Origin: Mucilaginibacter sp. 14171R-50
Lineage (GTDB): Bacteria > Bacteroidota > Bacteroidia > Sphingobacteriales > Sphingobacteriaceae
Reading direction: 5' to 3'
DNA: 64,000 nt
Assembly: GCF_010093045.1 (NCBI RefSeq)
Contig: NZ_CP048115.1
Span: 3,472,001-3,536,000, forward strand
Part shown: positions 42,661 to 51,566 of the stretch, one piece after another
How the letters are laid out: each line of letters opens with the position of its first letter
How positions within the stretch are numbered: position 1 is the first letter of the stretch
Program-made: the position numbers and the translations under genes
The notes under the pieces: model-generated
Databases searched by the model: none
What the model was told of the DNA's origin: nothing
The model's input: the letters and a program-made list of their open reading frames with translations, nothing else

Positions 42661-44241
42661 TTAACGCGCTTCTGTTGCAAAATACAAAACATAATTATCA
42701 CTTAACTCTTTAAGCGAAAAGCCTTTGTAACCCGGAAATGATTTTAAGATAACGCTTGCCCTTATACCCATATAATACGAAGGCATTAAAATATATAACG
42801 GCCCTGCATGGCCTTTATAAAGGTATTCATCAAAGTTTATATTGATATCCTTATTTAACCCGGGCAGGATAATTACACGGTTGTGCCGTACCTCTAAACC
42901 AATATCCGGACTAAAAAAAACAAAAACGGCGTTGTTATTTTTGTCGTCGAGCAGCTTAATGTAATCAAGGCTTTGCTGATCAATAAACTGCTGGCCAATA
43001 CCTGATGTTCCGTAGGCAACGTCAGTTTTTAAACCTTTGTATCCTGTTAAATAAAAATTGAGGCTGAAAAAAAGTATAGCTGCAACCATTGATCCTAACA
43101 CAACCCGGTAAACCGGCTTATAGCGGCTAAAAAGCTGCAATACGCCGGGGATAATTATTAAACCAATTATCCTGAAGTGGCGGGCCTCGTAAGAAATATC
43201 CAGCCTGCGCATATAAGCCGAAGCAAAAAACAGGATGGATACACCGTAAAATATAACGAGGATCAACCGGTAATTTTTATTCAGGTTTTGTTTGTATACG
43301 GCACACACTAATATTACACTTATCACAGCCAGCGCCAGCATTACAGCCAAAGCCCATTCCGGCGATAGTATGGCCACATCGTTGTGGAATATAAGGCCGT
43401 TAAAAAGGTCGTCTACAGAAAATCCGGAAAGCAGGGGAGATGCCACAGGGAAGGCCAGTGTTTTCCAGCTTAAGCTGAAACCGTTTGGTGCTGATACCGG
43501 GTTAAGTCCTTTGCTTAAATACAAAGTGTATATAACGGTTACGGATATAATTGCGGGTATTGCTATCCATGAACTGTTGATTACCCAGGCTTTAATACCT
43601 TTAAGGCCAAAGGAAATGGATATCCATATAAATAACAGGCCCGCTGCATATATCCATATAAACGAGGACTTACAGAAAAAGCCTATCCACCCCGAAAAAA
43701 GCACAAACAAAAGCAGTTTGTAATCGGGGTTTGCAAATTTAACGCACCCATATAAAAACCATCCGGCAAAGGCAAAAATTAGTACTTCTCCGCCGGTATA
43801 AAAAATATGCGGCGTAAAATACGCTTGTTGACAAATGATCACAACGAGGCTTAAAGCGCTAACCAACGGCGTAAAACCCACCTTTTTGAAAAACATATAG
43901 AAACCCGCAAGACCGGTAACCTGGCAAACGGCAATAGTAATAGCAGAGGCATGCCCGGTATTAACGCCAAATACCATTTTAAAAAACTGGGGAAGCAGGT
44001 ATTGGCCCGGCGACCACCACGAAATGAATTCACTTGCATTTAAAGCGATATTTTGCTGAGCGGGGTGTGTGTAGATATTGAAACTGCCGCCCATTTGCAT
44101 AGAGCGCAAAACAAGAAACCCCCAGCTGGCGTCGGGGAAAATAGCAGGGGGAGTTGTAAAAGTAAGTACGCACAATACGACGGCTACTACAAACAGCACT
44201 ATCAGTATTAGGGTGTGTATCGGCAAATATCTATTTTGCAT
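42661..44241 (-). CDS. Polytopic membrane protein, possible GT-C glycosyltransferase
   Basis: 526 residues, about 11-12 membrane helices (for example TLILIVLFVVAVVLCVLTF and FYGVSILFFASAYM). The first large outer loop contains EFISWWSPGQYLLPQFFK, like the loop of GT-C enzymes that use polyprenyl-linked sugars, and the protein ends in a 100-residue soluble domain. No clear catalytic D-x-D/E pair was found, so enzyme activity is unproven. It is 12 bp downstream of an acetyltransferase gene on the same strand, and both fit surface polysaccharide modification. Confidence 0.75.
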   Translation of the reverse strand: MQNRYLPIHTLILIVLFVVAVVLCVLTFTTPPAIFPDASWGFLVLRSMQMGGSFNIYTHPAQQNIALNASEFISWWSPGQYLLPQFFKMVFGVNTGHASAITIAVCQVTGLAGFYMFFKKVGFTPLVSALSLVVIICQQAYFTPHIFYTGGEVLIFAFAGWFLYGCVKFANPDYKLLLFVLFSGWIGFFCKSSFIWIYAAGLLFIWISISFGLKGIKAWVINSSWIAIPAIISVTVIYTLYLSKGLNPVSAPNGFSLSWKTLAFPVASPLLSGFSVDDLFNGLIFHNDVAILSPEWALAVMLALAVISVILVCAVYKQNLNKNYRLILVIFYGVSILFFASAYMRRLDISYEARHFRIIGLIIIPGVLQLFSRYKPVYRVVLGSMVAAILFFSLNFYLTGYKGLKTDVAYGTSGIGQQFIDQQSLDYIKLLDDKNNNAVFVFFSPDIGLEVRHNRVIILPGLNKDININFDEYLYKGHAGPLYILMPSYYMGIRASVILKSFPGYKGFSLKELSDNYVLYFATEAR

Positions 44242-44253
44242 TTGCAGGTTATA

Positions 44254-44805
44254 TTATTCCATAATTCGGGGCCGCAGCTTAACAGCAGGGTTGCCCTGGT
44301 AAATAAAATACGGCTCCAGGTTTTTGTTGGCTACAGATCCACTTGTAACTATACTATGGCTGCCGGCAGTTATGCCCTGGTTTAGTATAGCGCCGCAGCC
44401 AATCCACACACCATCTTCAATAGTTATGTTTCCGGTTATCAGCTCAAATGATTCTTTTTTGTAATTGTGGCTACCTGTTTGCAGCACGGCTCCCTGGGAT
44501 ATGCAAACGTTATCCGCAATGATAACAGGTGCCAGGTTATCGATCCAAACACTTTCGCCTATCCAGCTGTGTGTGCCGATTTTAAGATTCCATGCGTACT
44601 TTATATTAACCCCGGGTTTTATTATAACACCGTTGCCAATTTGAGCACCAAACAGCCTCAATAAAAATATCTTGAAAGCATTAAAAGGAAACCAGCCCGA
44701 TTTAAAGAATATTAAATTGACATAATACCATAAAAACCTTTTAACAACGCCGCCACCTGGCTTATAAGGATAATTGTTATATGTAGAAAGAAGGGTTTTT
44801 GGCAT
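44254..44805 (-). CDS. WcaF-like hexapeptide acetyltransferase
   Basis: 183 residues from MPKTLLSTYNNYPYKPGG at 44805; an in-frame ATG at 44841 adds an atypical hydrophobic tail. Left-handed beta-helix hexapeptides are clear (IGNGVIIKPGVNIK, VIIADNVCISQGAVLQTG, ITIEDGVWIGCGAILNQG) with the catalytic His in TGSHNYK. It probably transfers acetyl groups from acetyl-CoA to a sugar of an exopolysaccharide. Followed directly by the membrane protein gene. Confidence 0.9.
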   Translation of the reverse strand: MPKTLLSTYNNYPYKPGGGVVKRFLWYYVNLIFFKSGWFPFNAFKIFLLRLFGAQIGNGVIIKPGVNIKYAWNLKIGTHSWIGESVWIDNLAPVIIADNVCISQGAVLQTGSHNYKKESFELITGNITIEDGVWIGCGAILNQGITAGSHSIVTSGSVANKNLEPYFIYQGNPAVKLRPRIME

Positions 44806-45054
44806 TATCGTCGTTCGGCTGAAAAAGCACAAGATCACCAATTAAGGGCTTGCAATTTCAAAAGTACATATTTGCACAGCAAAAGCAAGACAGGTGACCA
44901 AAGCTTCCGGCGCAAACCGTTGATGAAGTATATGTTTTAATTTCACTCGTAAAACAAAGTACAAATGTGCCTGGAAAATCAGTTTGATCCGTTCAGGTCA
45001 TAATCAAAGCTGAATCTGATTTTAACGAAATAGTGTTGACGCTCGAAAAAAAAT

Positions 45055-45090
45055 AACAATAAATGCCACTTTAAGGCGGCATTTATTGTT
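45055..45090 (-). terminator. Hairpin terminator
   Basis: Perfect 13-bp arms AACAATAAATGCC (45055-45067) and GGCATTTATTGTT (45078-45090). It is 20 bp past the stop of the minus-strand lipoprotein gene ending at 45110. Confidence 0.75.
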
Positions 45091-45109
45091 TTAAGGGTTA
45101 TGGTAAGCG

Positions 45110-45793
45110 CTAATAAGTGGTCATGTTGTACATTTCAATTTGCTGGCCAGTAGGGTTTGAACCGCCGTACCAGTGGTTGGTGCCTACAAAGTAGTAGTAT
45201 TTATTATAGTAGCTGCCACTATTATTAGTAAGGGTGCATTTGTATACGCCGTCTACATAAAAATCAACCTGGTGTGTATTGCTTGACCTTGCCTGGCACT
45301 TATAAGTATGATAACCGTTATCGTTAATGGATAACACTTGTGTATAGTATTGGCCGCCACCCTGCAAATACGCCTTCAGCGCGTTGTCATTCAGGGTTTT
45401 CACAAAGCCCATTTCGTTACCGTTCCACTGCGAAACATTGTCGGCCAAAAAAACCGCTTGCTCGCTTGCCGAGCTATAGGCGTTTGAGCCCCCTTTAAAG
45501 CAGCCGTTAAATTGCATGCCGGTTGCATTCTGTCCGCTTTTTTGCTGTGCTGCATCAATATCAGTGCTGCAATTGCCCACTGGTACGCAAATACCATTGG
45601 TACCCGAAATGTTGTAAGGCGTGCCGTTACATGTTTGCCAAAGATTGAAAGCGCTTTGGGGTACGGCCGCGCGTGGCACAGTCGCTTCGGCCTTGTTAGG
45701 TGTAGTACTTGGTTTGTTCGCGTCTTTAGCGCAGCCAAAACACAGTGCCAGCAGCAACGCGCCGCCTACAGACAGTTGATTAAGTTTTTTCAT
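45110..45793 (-). CDS. Lipoprotein with jelly-roll-like C-terminus, unknown function
   Basis: 227 residues. Lipoprotein signal QLSVGGALLLALCFGC with lipid Cys at about 21. A Cys-rich part follows (TCNGTPYNI, GICVPVGNCS, FNGCFKGG), then a strand-rich, Tyr/Asn-rich region (GYHTYKCQAR, QVDFYVDGVYKCTL, YNKYYYFVGTNHWYGG) that looks like a concanavalin-type lectin or GH16-like fold. No catalytic E-x-D-x-x-E motif is visible, so binding is more likely than hydrolysis. Single gene with its own terminator. Confidence 0.7.
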   Translation of the reverse strand: MKKLNQLSVGGALLLALCFGCAKDANKPSTTPNKAEATVPRAAVPQSAFNLWQTCNGTPYNISGTNGICVPVGNCSTDIDAAQQKSGQNATGMQFNGCFKGGSNAYSSASEQAVFLADNVSQWNGNEMGFVKTLNDNALKAYLQGGGQYYTQVLSINDNGYHTYKCQARSSNTHQVDFYVDGVYKCTLTNNSGSYYNKYYYFVGTNHWYGGSNPTGQQIEMYNMTTY

Positions 45794-46093
45794 AACGTGT
45801 TTGAATTTGGTTAAATAATTAACCCGAAGTTAAACTGCCGCCAATGCAGATGATTACACTACATTTTCTAAAATGTACACTATTGTAACAAAGCTACTTA
45901 CGGGCTGTTAAAGCGCGTTTTTCAAAGTAAATTTTAAATCTCTGCCTGTACCGTCAGCTTGATGAACGGGTATTATTTTACCAATATTAAAATTGAACAT
46001 TTGCCAGGTTCGGTTACTTGCTTACCGGTAGGATGGATTGGATCGTAGCCTGACTACTGCAACGGCGCATCACTTTGCTAACTTTGTTTATCC
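45794..46093. other. Intergenic gap without recognised features
   Basis: 300 bp between the lipoprotein gene start and the AraC gene end, both on the minus strand. It is AT-rich near the lipoprotein start. A minus-strand TAGCTTTG (45896 down to 45889) matches the -7 form, but the nearest TTTG lies 26 bp away rather than about 20. No small gene or RNA was seen. Confidence 0.5.
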
Positions 46094-47002
46094 CTACACC
46101 TGCGACCGAACGTTGGTGGTAAGTTTATACTGCTCAGGCGACATCCCCATATACTTTTTAAACACGCGCGAAAAATAGTACGGATCATCATACCCCAGAT
46201 CCATCGCTATGGTTTTTATTTTGGCTTCGTTTGCATAAAGGTACTGGCAGGCTTTCTGCATTTTAAGATGTATAAAATAATCGATAGGGGGCATACCGGT
46301 AGCCTTTCGGAACAGGCTGGAAAAATGCGAACTGGAAAGCTTGTGCTGCCCCGCCATATCTTCAACAGTCATTTTCTTTTCAATATTGTTCTTCATATTG
46401 ATAATGGTTGTTGTTATAATATCCGGGGCATCGTTTGGTTCGCTTACCACATGTTTATCCGGGAACAAAAAGGTGGCTATCATATTATACAGGCAAAAGG
46501 TTGCATTGCACAAGTTTTCTTTACTGTAGCCCATTTCCAGGTTTTGATATATATTGTTCCAGATATCAAGCGCCTTATTATTGAAAGGGATCTGTACCGG
46601 GCCTTTAAACAACCCAATGTTTAACGACGAGTTAAAAGTGGCGATATCGTCTCCGGTAAAATGCACCCAGTAAATAGTCCATGGGTCTTCTTCATCAGCC
46701 CAGTAGCGCATATAAACCTCGGTGGCAGGCAGTATAAAGAATTGGTTAGGGGTAACCTCAAACTTTTTCTTGTCAATTATATAATACCCTTTTCCCTTCA
46801 GGCAATATATCAATATATTGTCTTCGCAGCCTTTTCGCCGTTCCTTGTAATGGTAGGACGCCTGCGGGAAATAACCTATTTGCGTGATGTAAATATTAAA
46901 TATCGAAGGGTATTTTTTTACAAAGTCCTTCAGTATTTTTTGTGGCAAGCTCATTAGCTTTTCACCTTCAAAACCATCCTTCCTTTTAAAAGAACCAGCC
47001 AT
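46094..47002 (-). CDS. AraC family transcriptional regulator
   Basis: 302 residues: N-terminal cupin sensor (about 45-150; ILIYCLKGKGYYIIDKKKFE, FFILPATEVYMRYWA) and C-terminal double helix-turn-helix (about 205-300; LSSSHFSSLFRKATGMPPID and IKTIAMDLGYDDPYYFSRVF). It likely binds a sugar and activates transcription. It is divergent from the SDR/dehydratase/symporter operon, which leads into the SusCD genes, so it is the best candidate regulator of the whole locus. Confidence 0.93.
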   Translation of the reverse strand: MAGSFKRKDGFEGEKLMSLPQKILKDFVKKYPSIFNIYITQIGYFPQASYHYKERRKGCEDNILIYCLKGKGYYIIDKKKFEVTPNQFFILPATEVYMRYWADEEDPWTIYWVHFTGDDIATFNSSLNIGLFKGPVQIPFNNKALDIWNNIYQNLEMGYSKENLCNATFCLYNMIATFLFPDKHVVSEPNDAPDIITTTIINMKNNIEKKMTVEDMAGQHKLSSSHFSSLFRKATGMPPIDYFIHLKMQKACQYLYANEAKIKTIAMDLGYDDPYYFSRVFKKYMGMSPEQYKLTTNVRSQV

Positions 47003-47210
47003 GTTTTTAATAATTGTAATTAATAGAATATTCCATTAGGTGGGCAATAATGCCGCTTGGTTGTACCAAAGTAAGTTTTTTTTAATGTAATAATAATGGT
47101 TATTGACAAATAACCGATAACAATTTTCAAATACCGATAGAATTATCCATTAAAATAGATGAATTGGCTATTAGATAACTTTTTGCCGGAAACTAAATTT
47201 GGTCACCGTA

Positions 47211-47226
47211 TTTAATAAACCAATTA
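47211..47226. promoter_or_regulatory. Half-motif related to the susC/GH95 upstream motif
   Basis: TTTAATAAACCAATTA differs at three positions from TTTAGCCAACCAATTA found upstream of susC and GH95. It lies in the 372-bp gap between the divergent araC and SDR genes. A further TCCATTAAAATAG-type sequence (47146-47158) followed by AATTGGCTA (47162-47170), which is the reverse complement of part of the motif, is in the same gap. Confidence 0.5.
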
Positions 47227-47374
47227 TAAGTATCAACCGGTAGAAGCCTGGCTTTTTTGAGGGGGACTGACTAAGATAAAGAACGCGGGGTCATACAAAA
47301 TACAGCCGTTTTAGTATCGTATCAATCAGTGCAGGTATTAATTGCGGGCTTGTATTAAATTATTGTGCACATTT

Positions 47375-48199
47375 ATGCAATTACTAAAAGATAAGGTTGT
47401 TTTTTTAACCGGCGGTACCGAAGGCATCGGCTATGAATGCGCCGCGGTTTACCACCGGGCCGGGGCAAAGGTTAGCATCATAACTCATAAAGAAAACAGT
47501 TTACAGCAATGCCGATCGCAATTTTTCGATGATAATATTCATTACATTCTTGCGGATGTTTCAAGCGCTGCGGATGTGCAGCGGGCAATTGCCGAAACCC
47601 TGGCCAGGTTCGGTAAAATAAACATCATTCATAACAATGCGGGGGTGTCTAACCCATCTAAAACCGTTTGCGCCACTACTGACGAAGAGTGGAACAGGGT
47701 TTTTAATGTAAACGTTAAAGGCATTTATAATACTACAAAATTTGGTATCGAAGCTTTAAAAGCTACCAGCGGCAATATACTTAACAGCAGCAGCCTTGTT
47801 GGCGATATTGGGCAGGAACTTCATGCGGCTTATACTGCTACTAAAGGTGCAGTTAATGCCCTTACAAAATCTATGGCGCTTGATTATGCACCGTATGGGG
47901 TGCGTGTTAACGCTGTGGCTCCTGCAGGTGTATGGACCCCCATGCTGAGGCGGTGGAGCAGTCAGCAACCCAACGCAGCTCATATAGAAACCTATTTGGA
48001 CGGGATCCACCCGTTAGGGTACTGCCCCGAAGGTGATGTTGTGGCCGATGCCTGCCTCTTCCTGGTATCTGAACAAGCGCGTTTTATTACCGGGTGCATC
48101 CTGCCTGTGTCGGGCGGGGCCGAGTTAGGGTATCGCAGATATACGGGGCAACCCGGACGCGCTAACGCCATCGTTGATGAAAAAGTAACCCTATCATGA
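47375..48199 (+). CDS. SDR family dehydrogenase, probable sugar-acid dehydrogenase
   Basis: 274 residues from MQLLKDKVVFLTGG at 47375 (an earlier ATG at 47342 adds 11 atypical residues). Classical SDR: cofactor motif TGGTEGIG, NNAG, catalytic Ser (NSSSLVGD) and YTATK, with the C-terminal CILPVSGGAELGY. Its stop overlaps the next gene start by 4 bp (ATGA). In the non-phosphorylating L-fucose pathway an SDR oxidises 2-keto-3-deoxy-L-fuconate, and the neighbouring fuconate dehydratase makes that role likely here. Confidence 0.9.
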   Translation: MQLLKDKVVFLTGGTEGIGYECAAVYHRAGAKVSIITHKENSLQQCRSQFFDDNIHYILADVSSAADVQRAIAETLARFGKINIIHNNAGVSNPSKTVCATTDEEWNRVFNVNVKGIYNTTKFGIEALKATSGNILNSSSLVGDIGQELHAAYTATKGAVNALTKSMALDYAPYGVRVNAVAPAGVWTPMLRRWSSQQPNAAHIETYLDGIHPLGYCPEGDVVADACLFLVSEQARFITGCILPVSGGAELGYRRYTGQPGRANAIVDEKVTLS

Positions 48200-49428
48200 T
48201 CTCGAAGATAAAAGTGTCAGACATTCGTTTCCCGCTGGATGGTAACGCCGGCAGCGATGCTATACACCGCGATCCGGTATACTCATACGCAGTAACGCAG
48301 CTAACAGACGATAGCGGCCTAACCGGAACGGGATTTGCCTTCACTTTGGGAGAGGGTAACAACCTGGTTTGCCGGGCAGCGGAATACTATGCCCGCCTGC
48401 TAACAGGTAGGGATATTGAAGAAACCATGGCCAGCTTTGGCGAATTATTCAGGACGCTATCTAACGACCAGCAATTTCGCTGGCTTGGGCCACATAAAGG
48501 TGTTGTTCATCTGGCCCTGGCATCGGTAACCAACGCTTGTTATGATCTGTGGGCCAAAAAAAGGGGTGTTCCATTGTGGAAATTGCTTACAGAGCTATCG
48601 CCTGAGCAAATTGTAAATACGCTCGACCTGTCGTACCTGGAAGACGAGTTGACCTATGACCAGGCAGTGAGTATGCTTACCGAACAGCAGTCGCAAAAGG
48701 AAGCAAGGAAAAGCATTTTAGATAAAGGGTATCCGGGTTACGATACTTCCGTGGGCTGGTTTAATTATCCTGACGAAATGGTTAGGGAAAACTGCAAAAA
48801 AGCTTTGGCGCAAGGCTTTACCGCCATGAAGCTAAAGGTAGGATCCGCTGATCCTGACCGGGATATCCGCAGGGCGCATATCGTACGCGAAGTTGCCGGC
48901 GATGACGTTAAGGTGATGCTTGACGCTAACCAGCAATGGAATCTGCCGCGGGCAATTGATATTTGTACCCGGTTAAAGAATATGAACCCGTACTGGATTG
49001 AGGAACCCACACACCCAGACGATGTAACCGCGCATACCAAACTGGCAGACGCCATTGCCCCGGTACGGCTTGCGCTGGGTGAGCACGTGCCTAATAAGAT
49101 CATTTTTAAAAATTATTTGCAAGCCGGTTCATCTTCGTTTATGCAGGTAGATGCCGTACGGGTAGGCGGAGTGAGTGAGTTTATTACCATAAGCCTGATG
49201 TGCAAAAAATTTGGTGTGCCGGTTGTGCCGCATGTGGGCGATATGGGCCAGTTACATCAGCACCTGGTTTTATTTAACCATATCGCCATGGGGCACCAGG
49301 CCTTATTCCTGGAGCATATTCCCCATTTGCAAAAGCATTTCGTAAATCCTGCTAAAATTGTAAATGGCATTTACGTGACACCGCAGGAAGCCGGCAGCAG
49401 TTGCGACCTGCTTATTTTAAAGAATTAA
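48196..49428 (+). CDS. L-fuconate dehydratase-like enolase-superfamily protein
   Basis: 410 residues, mandelate-racemase fold. Features of the fuconate dehydratase (FucD/ENOSF1) group: IRFPLDGNAGSDAIHRDPVY at the capping domain, FTAMKLKVG (general base Lys), VMLDANQQWN and WIEEPTHPDDV (metal ligands), the LGEHVPNK strand and VPHVGDMGQLHQHL (His). It would dehydrate L-fuconate (or L-galactonate) to 2-keto-3-deoxyfuconate. Coupled to the SDR gene and 12 bp before the symporter. Confidence 0.93.
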   Translation: MISKIKVSDIRFPLDGNAGSDAIHRDPVYSYAVTQLTDDSGLTGTGFAFTLGEGNNLVCRAAEYYARLLTGRDIEETMASFGELFRTLSNDQQFRWLGPHKGVVHLALASVTNACYDLWAKKRGVPLWKLLTELSPEQIVNTLDLSYLEDELTYDQAVSMLTEQQSQKEARKSILDKGYPGYDTSVGWFNYPDEMVRENCKKALAQGFTAMKLKVGSADPDRDIRRAHIVREVAGDDVKVMLDANQQWNLPRAIDICTRLKNMNPYWIEEPTHPDDVTAHTKLADAIAPVRLALGEHVPNKIIFKNYLQAGSSSFMQVDAVRVGGVSEFITISLMCKKFGVPVVPHVGDMGQLHQHLVLFNHIAMGHQALFLEHIPHLQKHFVNPAKIVNGIYVTPQEAGSSCDLLILKN

Positions 49429-49440
49429 CACCGCATAGCC

Positions 49441-51093
49441 ATGATAGGATCGTTTGATGCCACCGTAAGTATTCTGTATGTTATCCTGATCCTGGCAATA
49501 GGTTTATGGACCGGCCTCCGGCATCGGTCGGCAAGTAAAAAAACAAACGTCGCGAGCGATTATTTCCTGGCAGGCAAAAGTTTGCGCTGGCCCATGATAG
49601 GACTGGCGCTTTTTGCTACTAACATATCGTGCGTGCACCTGGTGAGCCTTGCACAAAGCGGTTTTGATACCGGCTTGCTTAATGGCACCTTTGAGTGGAT
49701 GGCATCGTTCACGCTTATTTTACTTGCGGTGTTCTTCGTGCCGTTCTACATCAAATCAGGAGTATCAACCTTGCCCGACTTTTTAGAGAAACGTTACAAC
49801 CGCGCCAGCCGCGACTGGCTGGCATTTATATCAATACTATCAGCTATAATCATACATATATCTTTCTCATTACTGGCGGGTGGCATTGTTCTGCAAACAC
49901 TGTTTGGCGTTAATATGTATACCAGCATTATTATCATTTCGGTGATAACTACTGTTTACACGGTGGTAGGCGGACTAAAGGCAGTTGTAGTTACCGAGTC
50001 TATTCAAACCGTAGTGCTGCTATCAGGAGCTGTTATTATGAGCGTTGTGGCTTACAACAAAGCGGGCGGATGGGATAGTATGGTGCATGTGCTGCAGCAA
50101 AAGAACGAGCTGAGTAAACTGTCTATGATGCGCCCCCATGGCGATTCCAGCGGGCTGCCGTGGTATGCGGTATTATTGGGGTACCCGGTACTGGGTATCT
50201 GGTATTGGTGTGCCGATCAAACCATCGTACAGCGAGTTTTGGGTGCCAGGGATGAAAACCATGCAAGGGTAGGCCCTCTGTTTTGCGGATTTATAAAAAT
50301 TTTACCGGTATTTATATTTGTGATGCCCGGCTTGTTTGCTTATGCGTTATACCAAAGCGGGCAGTTGGATGTACATAGTATAAAAACTATTGTAGATGGC
50401 AAAGAAGTTGTGAACAGCAAAGGCGTTTACACACTGATGATACTACAGCTTATCCCCAAAGGTTTAGCAGGGGTACTTGTAGCGGCCCTATTATCCGGAT
50501 TAATGAGCCAGATATCCGGTGCGCTCAATTCTATATCTACAATGGCCAGTTATGATATCTACAAAAGATACAAGCCAGATGCTACTGACCAGAAATTAGT
50601 TACGGCGGGCAAAATAGCTGCCGGGGTATCGTTTATCATATCGCTATTGCTTTTACCGCTGCTTAACAGCTACGAAAGCATCTTTAACGGTTTAAATGAT
50701 ATTATTGCCCATATAGCTCCGCCCATAACATGCGTTTTTTTATTGGGAGTATTCTGGGGCAGGGCGTCGGCAAAGTCGGCGCAGCTAACCCTATACATCG
50801 GGTCGGCAGCGGGGGTGCTTGTGTTTGCCTTTAGCAAGCTTATGCCCCACAGTTTTATCGGCGCGGTGCCCTTTATGATGATGGCTTTTTACTTATTTGT
50901 TTTTTGTTTGCTATTACAGGGGGCGCTTACACTGGCCTATCCGGCAACCCATACCGCCGAAAGCGCTAAGCTTTACTGGAGATCGCCGCTGGAATCATTG
51001 AAAAGCCCCGGATGGTACGGCTTTGGTAACTACAAGTTTTTATCTGTTTTGCTGATATCCGTCATGGTGGTTTTGTTCTGGATTTTCAGGTAG
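49441..51093 (+). CDS. Sodium:solute symporter, sugar type
   Basis: 550 residues, 13-14 predicted helices. SSS marks: SDYFLAGKSLRWPMIGLALF, FATNISCVHLVSLAQSGF, TVYTVVGGLKAVVVTESIQT and VLVAALLSGLMSQISGALNS. It resembles SGLT-like glucose/galactose carriers more than proline or pantothenate carriers. Its place behind SDR and fuconate dehydratase suggests uptake of L-fucose or L-galactose. A 473-bp gap with a regulatory leader then precedes susC, so susC likely has its own promoter. Confidence 0.92.
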   Translation: MIGSFDATVSILYVILILAIGLWTGLRHRSASKKTNVASDYFLAGKSLRWPMIGLALFATNISCVHLVSLAQSGFDTGLLNGTFEWMASFTLILLAVFFVPFYIKSGVSTLPDFLEKRYNRASRDWLAFISILSAIIIHISFSLLAGGIVLQTLFGVNMYTSIIIISVITTVYTVVGGLKAVVVTESIQTVVLLSGAVIMSVVAYNKAGGWDSMVHVLQQKNELSKLSMMRPHGDSSGLPWYAVLLGYPVLGIWYWCADQTIVQRVLGARDENHARVGPLFCGFIKILPVFIFVMPGLFAYALYQSGQLDVHSIKTIVDGKEVVNSKGVYTLMILQLIPKGLAGVLVAALLSGLMSQISGALNSISTMASYDIYKRYKPDATDQKLVTAGKIAAGVSFIISLLLLPLLNSYESIFNGLNDIIAHIAPPITCVFLLGVFWGRASAKSAQLTLYIGSAAGVLVFAFSKLMPHSFIGAVPFMMMAFYLFVFCLLLQGALTLAYPATHTAESAKLYWRSPLESLKSPGWYGFGNYKFLSVLLISVMVVLFWIFR

Positions 51094-51199
51094 GCTGATG
51101 CCTGTGTTATATTTCGGCAACTGTTATAACAAATACAACTTGTTGATAAGCAAAATTTGTAATAAAATAATATAATAGTCCATCACCTTTAAAGCTTTA

Positions 51200-51246
51200 T
51201 CCATTTTAAAGGAAAAATTAAGCATCTAAATTTAGCCAACCAATTA
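51200..51246 (+). promoter_or_regulatory. Bipartite motif upstream of susC
   Basis: TCCATTTTAAAG (51200-51211) and TTTAGCCAACCAATTA (51231-51246), starts 31 bp apart. The same two blocks with the same spacing occur upstream of GH95 at 61352-61398. Likely binding site of a shared regulator, most plausibly the AraC protein at 46094-47002. Confidence 0.7.
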
Positions 51247-51337
51247 ACCCATTCTTATAATTATGAAATATTTTTACACATATCAGGCAAGAAATATGCC
51301 TCATCCGTTTTTTTCAGATTTATCACGCCGGTTATAA

Positions 51338-51406
51338 GCACCCTTGAAAGACGCGTTTTTTGCTCTTCAATTCAAGGTGCAATTTCAAACGCGTAATCAT
51401 TGAATT
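51338..51406 (+). promoter_or_regulatory. Interlocking inverted repeats in the susC leader
   Basis: Segment a GCACCCTTGAA (51338-51348) pairs with a' TTCAAGGTGC (51371-51380) with one bulged C. Segment b ACGCGTTT (51351-51358) pairs with b' AAACGCGT (51387-51394). Segment AATTCAA (51369-51375) can instead pair with TTGAATT (51400-51406). The order a-b-a'-b' allows a pseudoknot or mutually exclusive hairpins, as in switch-like leaders. Confidence 0.45.
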
Positions 51407-51566
51407 GTACAGAAGTGTAGTTAAAACTTGTAGCTATATGGCTTTGCCATGAAGTTGCAGAAGGGGAAACTTGTGCCTTTTTAAACCGCTGAAAGATCTT
51501 AGGATGTAATGGACCAATTGATTTTTAGAATAAAAGAATTTAAAACCGAATTATGAGGAAACATTT

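Larger units (their letters stand above)
51094..51566 (+). promoter_or_regulatory. Long leader region before susC
   Basis: 473 bp without a recognised gene. It contains, in order, the bipartite motif at 51200-51246, a 24-codon open frame at 51263-51337 (MKYFYTYQARNM start), interlocking inverted repeats at 51338-51406, and a small hairpin ATGGC-TTT-GCCAT (51438-51450). No convincing -33/-7 pair was found, which fits activator-dependent transcription. Confidence 0.55.

Noticed and set aside
45110..45793. GH16-type glycoside hydrolase
   Set aside because: The jelly-roll look is present but no E-x-D-x-x-E catalytic motif is visible.
45889..45926. Promoter for the 227-residue lipoprotein
   Set aside because: The -7 match TAGCTTTG is good, but the only TTTG is 26 bp away instead of about 20.
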